In this document: positions 56,086 through 64,000 of the stretch, in pieces
How positions within the stretch are numbered: the stretch's first letter is position 1
Layout: each line of letters starts with the position of its first letter
Assembly (NCBI GenBank): GCA_033032175.1
Contig: CM065322.1
Location: forward strand, 4,278,001 to 4,342,000
Direction of reading: 5' to 3'
DNA from: Saturnia japonica
Taxonomy: Eukaryota; Arthropoda; Insecta; Lepidoptera; Saturniidae
DNA: 64,000 nt
Notes under the pieces: generated by a model
Database searches by the model: none
What the model was told of the DNA's origin: nothing
Seen by the model: only the letters and a program-made list of their open reading frames with translations
Translations under genes and position numbers: made by a program

Positions 56086-56929
56086 CAATTTGCTGCGCTA
56101 ATATATAAAAAAACAGAACATACAATGCTATCTGTACAGGAGAACATAACTTTACGTTAAAGTGACATAGTATTTTAATTTAGATGTTTTTTTAAAACTG
56201 CACAAATTGTCTGTAAGTTTTTTTTAGAATTTTTTTTGTTAAATAGTATTATTAATATTATTATAATTATTAATAGTATTTTAAGTAGGCTATTTGAATT
56301 TGAATTTTAAGAGTTTGAACAATAATAGTCCATGATAACTTTCGCGCCTGGCGCCGAATATGCTTAAGAGGGTCCTGCTAGCTATGAACCAATAATAAAT
56401 ATAACTTACAGTATATTTGTAAAACCTTTATCAAATGAAGCCAACATATTGTGTATTGATTAAGTAGTATCCACATTATATTATAAAACAAAGTCCTCCA
56501 TCCCGTCTGTCTGTCTGTCTGAAAATAATTATAGAAAGAAATAAAGAGAATACATTTTCAGAGAATAATAATTGTTTTACGAAAATTGTACATTGAACCG
56601 TCCTCTCTGGTTACATGTTTTTACTGAAAGCAAATGGATTCGAGCTTGAAAATTAAGTTATACGAAACCCCAATAAATTCACGATGAGTGGTATTTCATC
56701 AGTCTTTATTCGGTCATGTGAGTGACCTTGCTTGTGTCATCTACGTTAACATTATCTATCCATATGATGTATATATGTGAAGAATTAACTGTTAATATAA
56801 TATCAAAAAGACTAATTATATTATCTCCTACTAAAATACACGTCTAGGTTTACAGGTTTACTTACACGTCCTATTTTTACGAGCTTTTATTTAACTTGTG
56901 TTTTTAGTTGGGTAAACGTTGCGACTGAG
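56086..56929. other. No gene recognised; TCTG microsatellite
   Basis: (TCTG)4 at about 56505-56520 and a near palindrome at 56244-56282 built of AT-rich TTATTAATA words. Confidence 0.4.
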
Positions 56930-57115
56930 TTATAGGACACCTTTCCCCAACCGATTGAGCTGAAATTTTGCATACACGTTTAGTTTGTATGACAATGCAT
57001 GGTTAGCATGGTATGTAAATCCAATATTGGTGGACTCCCGAAGATGGTGAACCAGTTATTTTTATGCACCCCCATGATATGGGTATCAATTGAAATGGTT
57101 TGCTGAATGTTATTT
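56930..57115 (+). repeat. Interspersed repeat H, plus copy
   Basis: CCAACCGATTGAGCTGAAAT, CAATGCATGGTTAGCATGG, CCAGTTATTTTTATGCACCC and ATCAATTGAAATGGTTTGC match the reverse of 33470-33650. Confidence 0.6.
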
Positions 57116-57852
57116 ATACTATAGATGAACAAGTTATACATTATATTCTGTTAGGTAAATAAATAATATATAATTTTATATTCATCTTTAAATGTTTCCA
57201 ATAATATCAAGGTTTACAACGACATGTTATCATGTTAGCAATAGCAACCGCCTTTCCAGGCTAGAGATGCGGCGGACATTCATATCCGTAACCGCAGATA
57301 TTCCAGTGGGAGATTTATCCGTATACGTATACGTATCTGTATTTTTTTTTTTGCGAATCTTAGAAAGCATCTCTTATGATAATTTCTTATAGGAAATTTG
57401 AAAAGTAACCGTGAAAAACTTTGAGCTTTTTAAATTAATTGTAGTTGTTACTAATTTAACATAACTATAATAACTTACAATAAGCTTACTTTAAAAATGG
57501 CATGTATAATATGCGAGCTGTTAGCACTTCTTTATTTAATAAATATGCATATAATAATAAATACCAAAATTACACTCAAACACGCCTATACATGAAAAAT
57601 AAATGATAAAATCTTCCTCGTTATCGAAATTAAACTCACCAACAAAAATGGGTACTAATTACCCTATGTTGTGCTTTAACACACTAAAATATAAACGGAT
57701 TGCGTGTACAGAGCGAATTTAAACATGTCTCATAATTTCACTCACGTAAAGGTTTCGAGAAGCTAACTATCGGTCTAAGGTCATATTTGCCTATTGCCGA
57801 CAAACGAAATACGAAACTTGAGGTTCGCAATCGCAATTATCCGTCAATTAAC
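57116..57852. other. No gene recognised
   Basis: The frame 57192-57392 lacks recognisable features. AT-rich. Confidence 0.4.
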
Positions 57853-58110
57853 TGCCTCATTAGCCTAGTGGTCCCAAGCACGACTGCTATGCTCGAGGTC
57901 CTGGGTTCGATTCCCAGGTCGAGTAAAAGTGTGACTGGGTTTTTCCTATGAAATTCTTAGTAGCATCTCGGAGTTTGGCTTTGAGCCCGATTAATGGCAA
58001 TAGGCTCGCCCCCATTACATGGGACCTAAAACATATTCAGCGAACTGTGGGTGTACATTAGTTCACCTCTGCCTAACCCTTCGGGAATACAGGCGTAATG
58101 GTATGTTATG
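57853..58110 (+). mobile_element. tRNA-derived SINE (family S1), copy 3, best preserved
   Basis: Complete tRNA-like head: CATTAGCCTAGTGGTCC (A box) and CCTGGGTTCGATTCCCAGG (B box) around GACTGCTATGCTCGAGGTC. Then TTCCTATGAAATTCTTAG, AATAGGCTCGCCCCCATTAC, CGAACTGTGGGTGTACATTA, CCTCTGCCTAACCCTTCGGG and a GGTATGTTATGTATG tail. A near-consensus copy, so this family was probably active most recently. Confidence 0.85.
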
Positions 58111-58714
58111 TATGTTTATCCGTATGCGCGGATCCAGATTATGAAGAATCAGGCACATCACTGTTCCAGACACGTTTGTATCGTTCACACTGACGTCCCA
58201 CGTAATACCACCTCACGAGTTGAATCATAAACAATCAGAATATTTATATATCATGTTATCCAATGCACTTTTATAACCTATTGTTTATACTTACTGTGTA
58301 GGAACCCGCCGATGTAAAACAAACAATGGAGTGATATTGTATCTGATGGCGGATGAGCAATCAATTTCCTGTCAAGGTGCTTAGCTAAGGCTCTAATGGT
58401 TATCGTTTCCTTAACTAACACACAGTTTCAGTTTAACGCTGAATTTACTTTAATCGTATACTAGAAGTAATAAACTTTTCGAATCCGGTCTGTGTATTAA
58501 TTCGTATTAAAAGTCGTCCATTTTTGGGATGTGAAATTGTAAAACAAATTATTGATAATTGGCTTTTGTTTCCCTGTATGGATTTTGATAGCCGTGTCGA
58601 AGGCCGATATCCATAAAATAATAGCAATAAAAAGTTTTTACACTTTTACTTATTGCCTGAATACATAATTAATATATTATTTGTTTTCCTTATTGAAATT
58701 AGTATATTTCTTTT
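58111..58714. other. No gene recognised
   Basis: The minus-strand frame 58445-58627 is not supported. Confidence 0.4.
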
Positions 58715-58830
58715 GGTGTGGTTAAGTGGAGGGCAAAATTGAGAGCTGCCTGCGCAAAATGTGATTAAAGTGCGATATGTTGAAGTAAGCCATCAAAAGT
58801 AATAATGTGAATAAATTTTACTGAGTATCA
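58715..58830 (+). repeat. Interspersed repeat G, copy 3
   Basis: GTTAAGTGGAGGGCAAAATT, GAGAGCTGCCTGCGCA, GCGATATGTTGAAGTAAGCC, then AATTTTACTGAGTATC, as in 26015-26140. Confidence 0.5.
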
Positions 58831-59338
58831 TATTGATATACTATTATGAATTATTTAATATTTTAACTTTCCGCATTTTTCAAAGGTTATATGCTGTACT
58901 ACATAGATACATGTATTGTAAAATTAGAAATTATATACCAAGTTATTTTAGAGTTTAGATATAAGTAATTATGTGTTAAAGCACTCTGTGTAATTCCTCG
59001 AAGACAAGCACAGGACTCTTGAGTGTATTACCTGAAAAGAAAAATCACGATTTAATGTTTGTAGTCTTGTAATATGAAAATACAACGAAATTAACAAAGC
59101 TTTTATTGAACATATTTATCTACGCCCTCAAAATAATCTTAGATTAGTCTTAAGCTCCTTCTGCTTCACAAATGCAATTTTTAACTTAGTTATTTTAAAA
59201 TCCAATATAGATTTATTTCTAACTATTGATAATTGATATTGTGACGATATTTATAACCAATCGAATCATCAAATTATCAATAAAGAAAAACGAAATTATT
59301 TAACTTTTTTTTGGAATTATTGTATTGTGAACTAAAAA
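58831..59338. other. No gene recognised
   Basis: AT-rich. Confidence 0.4.
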
Positions 59339-60335
59339 TTATATTCTTCTAATTCTTCTTCTTGGTTTGGTGCCGCAAAAAGCTCTTGCCAGTGTCAACG
59401 TTTTTAAGTCTTCGTTTCCAATATACAAAGTAGATTTTTCTGACAAGATGATGGATACCTTGTCAAAACTATCTAGGGAGTTTTTGTGACATCTTAAAAT
59501 GAATGTTTTGCACTTTATATTTATAATCCACTTCACTTATGCACAACAACCAAACTATATCACGCAAAATGCCACCAATATTAAAAATATATGACCAAAA
59601 ACCCAAGTTAATGAATTAAAAATTAAAATCATAACATGTGACATGATCCTGCCAAAAACTTCAAAATTCTAATAAATATTCAGATATACGACGTAAGCAT
59701 CAATTATAATGTGATATATGAACGTAACGATAGGTTTTTTTTTTCAATTTTTGTCGCATAAATATTTACCAGAATTAATATTTTAATTTCTTCTTCTTCT
59801 CTTTCCTTACTTGGCAACCGTTCCTCTTTAATGAAGACCTTTACCGCTATTATCGAGTGAATTATAGTGTCACCTGTAATGACGATTCAGTATCCTAACA
59901 AGATGAAGGCTTCCTTGTTAGAATTTTCTAGGAAGTTTTTTTTGATCTCAAAATGAATGTTTTCCGCTTTATATTTATAATCCACTTCACTTATGCACAA
60001 AAACCAAACTATATCACGCAAAACGCCACCAATATTATATAATATAGAGTCAAAAACTTAAATTAATGAATTAAAAATAAAAATTACAATATGTCACTTG
60101 AAGATCCCGCCAAAAAAGTTCAGTTTGTTATCTTCTTCAATATCTAAACTACTGCCGACGACGAATCATTATCGTTATTTCAGCCAGTTTTTGTCAGCTC
60201 ACTGCTTCACTGTAATTTTCTTAGAAGTTTTAGGCAACTCGATATCCTTGTCTCGTTTCTCGTTACATCTACTGGTACATAAAAACTAAACTACAGTATA
60301 ACATAAAACCTTATTAGTTTACATATTACAAAGTA
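59339..60335 (-). repeat. Local direct triplication with a conserved minus-strand frame, unidentified
   Basis: 59440-59660 and 59895-60110 are clearly related (AAAATGAATGTTTT, TATAATCCACTTCACTTATG, ACCAAACTATATCACGCAAA, ATGCCACCAATATT) about 453 bp apart. A more diverged third copy follows at 60150-60330. On the minus strand both clear copies read NIGG(I/V)LRDIVW(L/F)LCISEVDYKYK, then (V/Q or A/E)NIHF. Most changes there are conservative or silent-like. Copy 1 then stops after KMSQKLPR and copy 2 after about 25 more residues. No start codon or signal fits cleanly. It could be decayed copies of a small gene or exon, or just a non-coding local duplication. Confidence 0.45.
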
Positions 60336-60525
60336 AAGTAAAGAAACTTTTGAATGCATTGAAAAAAATAACATAATAATAAAAAACAATCAATAAATTT
60401 CTCGACGATAGCCTTACATAACAACTCTTATTTATAGTAATAATAAATTACAGATAAAACATATTAAATTAATTATAAATGACATCGTGTATATAGATTT
60501 AAATGGTTCTACTCTACCAGTCTCC
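60336..60525. other. AT-rich spacer
   Basis: Nothing recognised. The minus-strand frames 60432-60680 and 60509-60754 are antisense to a LINE remnant. Confidence 0.4.
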
Positions 60526-61080
60526 TCCGATTTTTCATATCTCGGTTCATTGATCCAATACGACCGACAAGTTGACCGGGACGCGAGAACAAAAATACAT
60601 GCAGGATGAATGAAACAGCGAGAGACATCAGGGAAAGTGACTTTACAGTCAAAGTCTGTATAAAACGAAACCAAACGCACGTTTTCAAGAAAGGGCTAAT
60701 TTGATTAGAGAATCGCAGTTGCCAACCGTTTTTGATGCCTCTTTCATTCCCCAACCCCTTCTTATTCCAACCGTCTCTAAACTCACGCGCGCACCGTCTC
60801 GAACATCGTTGCCGATATAAAATTAAGAAAAATCAAAAAACTGAGAATCTAGTGGAATCATAGTGTTCCTGACCCTCATCTTAATCTCATCAAAACTGGT
60901 GAGTAATTGTGGTATATCCAACAGTGACAATATATCGCAAAAGTACAAAAACCGTTATAAGATCTGTCGTGATGGTTGGAGCTGAGTGCTATGCAACGAA
61001 AGAGACAAATGTTAAGTTTGCTTGTGGAAGAAATGCGCATGTTAAGATGCATGTGTGATGTAACTAGAAGTATGAAAGTG
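60526..61080 (+). pseudogene. RTE-like LINE remnant, heavily decayed
   Basis: Frame from 60526: SDFSYLGSLIQYDRQVDRDA, RTKIHAG, then stops. This matches the YLGS..d..vd.D...RI..g signature after the reverse transcriptase core of RTE-related LINEs. After about 230 bp of unrelated-looking sequence, TVIRSVVMVGAECYATKET follows from 60951. In the next frame VEEMRMLRCMCDVTRS follows, matching the Y(R)TVIRP..YG.ECW and EMRMLRWMCGVTR blocks of the same proteins. Several frameshifts and stops. Confidence 0.65.
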
Positions 61081-61149
61081 ACAAAAAAGTTAAGGTAGTA
61101 AGTTTAGCGTAGTATTATAATTTCTATTCAATGCGAGTCTAAAACATGA

Positions 61150-61310
61150 TTTACTTTTTAGTAACCTAATCCTTAATCTCTAATCACCTAGTGGTATGAA
61201 ATATACTTTACGACCTATTCCCATACCCTACCTCTAACCTCTCATATGGTTTAGCCGTTTCGGAGGAGTGCGACCACAAACACTTTGACACGAGTTTTTT
61301 TTTAAGGGAA
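61150..61310 (-). repeat. Helitron/Lep1-like fragment (family 2)
   Basis: CACCTAGTGGTATGAAATAT, TTTACGACCTATTCCCATAC, TTTAGCCGTTTCGGAGGAG and CTTTGACACGAG parallel 3230-3350 of the duplicated segment. Confidence 0.5.
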
Positions 61311-62214
61311 AAAACGCGATAGTTTAAAATTAGCATAGTATGCAGAGATAAGTATGAAAGTGGACGAATATAGCGGAGAGCCGAAAAGGGAGGAATACTG
61401 AGATGATAGAGAAGACTAAAAGATGAAAACGAGTTGTGCTAACTCTAATTAGATTGAATAAAGCCAACAAGAAGATAACACCATAGACAGTTTCAAATTT
61501 CGAGAAACCTATTGAAGCTGATTTTTGTCAACGTAGCAAAAGTTCTTTTTCCATATTTTCGAATGACTGTAAAGTTTTGATGATTTACTGCGCATTTTAC
61601 CTGAATTACCATAAAAAAATACGAACATGAGATTGTCTATCGCAGTTGAAGAAAGACTCGCTTTAATATAATATAAGTAAATAGTAAAAGAACAGTGAGG
61701 ATTTTGACACCCGTGCGCTTTATCTCACGGGCACTTAGAAACGACATCTTAGATATATTTGTATATATTATACTATACACGCATCTTATAATATTAATTT
61801 TATTTCTTAACGAGCAAGATCGTGGCGCTAGTGGTGATTATCTTTATATAAATATATGTGCTATTATTAGTTATGTTATTGTTAACCTTTTGTGTTATTA
61901 TTCATGCGATAATGTCGTTAATGGGTGATTTATGATGTAAATACAATTTTTATGCATATTTTGCGATTAACTGTTAATAGAGATAATTAAAAACACTCGT
62001 ATTTACTCAATAGTGATTGGATTTGTTACATTTTAAAAAAACTTCTTAATATGCGAATAAGAATAACTATAGTAATTTACATCTTTTCCGGACTAAAATA
62101 TCATTTAATAAAATCTATAGTGAAATATGTGTTGACTCTATATAAATTAATTCTATTAATGCTAATTTTATAAACGGAATAATTTATTTTAGATTTTAGT
62201 CTTGCTTATCTTAT
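61311..62214. other. No gene recognised
   Basis: The plus-strand frame 61695-61928 is Ile/Leu/Tyr-rich as expected of AT-rich DNA and is not called. Confidence 0.4.
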
Positions 62215-62257
62215 TATATTATATTAAGTGAGCAATTCTTGTACATATATATATGTT
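62215..62257 (+). repeat. Interspersed repeat F, split by a SINE (left part)
   Basis: AAGTGAGCAATTCTTGTACA leads into a TA stretch and then a SINE. The remainder is at 62386-62545. Reverse-oriented counterpart at 19247-19660. Confidence 0.55.
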
Positions 62258-62385
62258 GTGCCCGATTAATTGCAATAGGCTCGCCCCCTATTACATGGGA
62301 CCTAAAAACATACTCGGCGAACTGTGGGTGTACATTAGTAGTACACCTCTGCCTAACCCTTCGGGGAATACAGGCGTGATGGTAT
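62258..62385 (+). mobile_element. tRNA-derived SINE (family S1), copy 4, 5'-truncated
   Basis: Lacks the tRNA-like head. Starts at TTGTGCCCGATTAATTGC, keeps GGCTCGCCCCCTATTACATG, CGGCGAACTGTGGGTGTACA and CTGCCTAACCCTTCGGGGAA, and ends GTGATGGTATGATGATG. Confidence 0.75.
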
Positions 62386-62545
62386 GATGATGATGATATA
62401 TATATATATATTGTGTAATTGGTTTCTCAGAAACAGCTCGAATGATTTCGATGAAATTTTGCATTTACATAATGTTTTACATTCCAAGTTTACCTAAATA
62501 GGTGTTTTTTTTTTGTTTATAAGACACCGAGCACAGCTCGGTCGT
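62386..62545 (+). repeat. Interspersed repeat F, right part, with TA microsatellite
   Basis: (GAT)n(AT)n at about 62386-62412, then TTGGTTTCTCAGAAACAGC, AATGTTTTACATTCCAAGTT, TACCTAAATAGGTGTTTT and ACACCGAGCACAGCTCGGTC. Confidence 0.6.
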
Positions 62546-63151
62546 CCAGATATTATATAATAATAAAAGTAAATTGTAAAATAATAATTACAGCTACATT
62601 TTTTATCTTACATACCTACATAAATCTAAATAGATTGCTTGTTTGTCGAAAAACAATGGCAAGTTTCTATACATACGCCCGCGAGTGTTTCTTATTTAGT
62701 ACAACCATATTAAAATAGGTGGCGCGCAAGTCGTTTTAACAAATCCTATTAAATTAAAAAAAAAACTTCAAAGAAGTCTCGGGCAATACTTAATAAGAAA
62801 TAAAGTTACAAATACAATGCAATACAATATAAAGTGAATTTATTTATTACAATTCGACCGACGCGACGTCACTGTAACTCAAAAGTACGTCGACTGGCCT
62901 ATGTCTAGACAAGGCGATGGCGATTCACGATAGCGATGTACCGCTGATAATTATTTCTGATCGCCCCCGGCCTCTCGTGATCCGTCGTGATGTTACGGAC
63001 AGGTTAATATGGTTTACGAGTTCGCATTCACTTCCATATTACATTACAATCATGTTCACGCTGTTTCTGTTGAGGGGTAAGTAGGATTTTGTCAATGTAC
63101 CTCGTATGAATTCTTATTTTCGTTTTTTTTTTAATAGTAGCAAAGGCATAG
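62546..63151. other. No gene recognised
   Basis: A balanced patch at 62850-63010 (GACCGACGCGACGTCACTG, TCGCCCCCGGCCTCTCGTGA) has no recognisable product. Confidence 0.35.
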
Positions 63152-63501
63152 TTACTGCATTGTGTTTGTAAGCATAGTAAAATCCAAAAAACAATGGCAA
63201 CCACAGAGATTTGAAATCGCTCTCACGTTGGCCTGACCCTGGAAACGTGACAAATCAAAACAGAGTCTCTGAACACGCGAAGTACCCGAAAGTAATGACA
63301 CAATGGCGCGGGGATGCAGTGGGAGAAAAAAAAAGACGTCGTACACTGACCAAGTTCCGTTCTTCTGCCTATCGGCTAGTTTCTGCTCCAGATTGTTTCG
63401 TACAGCCGTCCGAAACATGTTTTCGAGAAAGGATTCGCGAATTTCAGCGAATTCTGCCAGAGAGCGGGGTGCGTGGGAGCAATAAAAATCATCTACCATG
63501 A
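63152..63501. other. Block of balanced composition open on both strands, unassigned
   Basis: A 115-codon minus-strand frame and a 96-codon plus-strand frame overlap almost completely. The first part of the minus-strand product (SLAEFAEIRESFLENMFRTA, VRNNLEQKLADRQKNGTW) looks helix-forming and is less biased than chance frames in this window. It is Phe/Leu/Cys-rich later. I do not recognise either product. Possible host exon, old element, or chance. Confidence 0.25.
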
Positions 63502-63854
63502 CAAAAAAAAAAACAACTGTGTGTGTGTCGGTTACAAATCGTACACGACGAGGGAGGGTTTAATATGGGTCACGATGTAGTCGCAAGTCACAACCCAGTC
63601 GGGTATAGATATCTAATTACCCCGATTCGCTTTTTTACGTAGGAACGTGATTTTCGATTCGGTCTTTAAATTGGTGTCATAAGAAGAAAGGACGTGAATG
63701 ATATTTCCTATATTTATCACTTGGAATCAACGAAAATGAAGTTATTATGATACATTTGTAAAGGTCGTATGGGGTGTAAATAAACATTTTTGATCTGCTT
63801 CAGCTTTCTTGAGATTTTCGTCAAAAGCGTTTGGACGAGAAATACATTCGACTA
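63502..63854. other. No gene recognised
   Basis: A run of A with (GT)n at 63503-63528, then unassigned sequence. Confidence 0.35.
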
Positions 63855-64000
63855 TTAGGCTGCGTTTCCAGCAGAAATGTGCGAGGCTAGACGGTGCGTG
63901 AGGAAAAAATCCACCTATAGGATTACATAATTTTCTTAGCCTCGCCTAGCGCAGCTCTGAAGGAAAAGGCCTAGCAGAGTTAGAGATATTCACACGTAAA
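63855..64000 (+). repeat. Interspersed repeat J, copy 2
   Basis: TAGGCTGCGTTTCCAGCAG, AATGTGCGAGGCTAGACGGT and GAGGAAAAAATCCACC match 42845-42935. The repeat may run on to the window edge, where AGCCTCGCCTAGCGCAGC is a partly inverted echo. Confidence 0.5.

Noticed and set aside
9704..58110. Functional tRNA genes at the A-box/B-box sites
   Set aside because: The promoter boxes are present, but the sequence does not fold into a full cloverleaf, and each continues into a shared SINE body and tail.
60432..60754. Two minus-strand frames of about 80 codons near the RTE-like relic
   Set aside because: Antisense to the YLGS-type LINE remnant, with hydrophobic bias and no motif.

Overview
This looks like a gene-poor, repeat-rich stretch of a moth or butterfly (Lepidoptera) nuclear genome. 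The base composition is strongly AT-rich, there are no bacterial-style gene rows, and nearly every structured block is a fragment of a transposable element. Several blocks resemble lepidopteran repeat families as I remember them: tRNA-derived SINEs, Helitron-like elements with TC and CTAG ends, CR1/Jockey-type and RTE-type LINE pieces, and small inverted-repeat elements. No intact host gene can be supported. One possible terminal coding exon lies on the minus strand near 8.4-8.7 kb. No database could be searched, so family names rest on motifs.

Layout. 0-1.5 kb: repeat fragments. 1.5-7.9 kb: a 3.19 kb tandem duplication, two copies about 1% different. 7.9-13.2 kb: mixed repeats (SINE, MITE, Helitron-like), the possible exon and an unassigned open frame. 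13-22 kb: AT-rich DNA with an 80-bp-arm foldback (15.0-15.4 kb), SINEs, a Helitron-like copy and a nearly complete palindrome (21.14-21.28 kb). 22-34 kb: mostly featureless, with poly(A)-tailed retrocopies that carry target-site duplications and one well-preserved Helitron end. 34.7-36.1 kb: a second MITE copy and an RTE-like LINE remnant. 40.0-41.3 kb: a 5'-truncated CR1/Jockey-type LINE inserted in a SINE. 44.4-44.9 kb: an isolated GC-rich block.

48.04-52.71 kb is the main find: a nearly full-length but decayed DNA transposon with two convergent genes. The plus-strand gene encodes a THAP zinc finger joined to a DDE (DDE_Tnp_4 type) transposase. The minus-strand gene encodes a SWIM-like zinc finger joined to a YqaJ-type exonuclease. 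It has short terminal inverted repeats, a 2-bp AT target duplication and a TGACGTCA palindrome about 160-170 bp inside each end. This agrees with the eukaryotic ISL2EU superfamily. Both genes carry frameshifts, and the transposase is split by two adjacent hairpin MITEs. 53-64 kb: more repeats, an RTE-like remnant, a local triplication at 59.4-60.3 kb and a stretch open on both strands near 63.2-63.5 kb.

Working together: in an active ISL2EU-type element the transposase would cut at the inverted repeats and the YqaJ nuclease is presumed to help process DNA. Here neither gene is intact, so the copy is a fossil or at most a substrate for proteins made elsewhere. Everything else reads as layers of insertion, nested insertion and local duplication.
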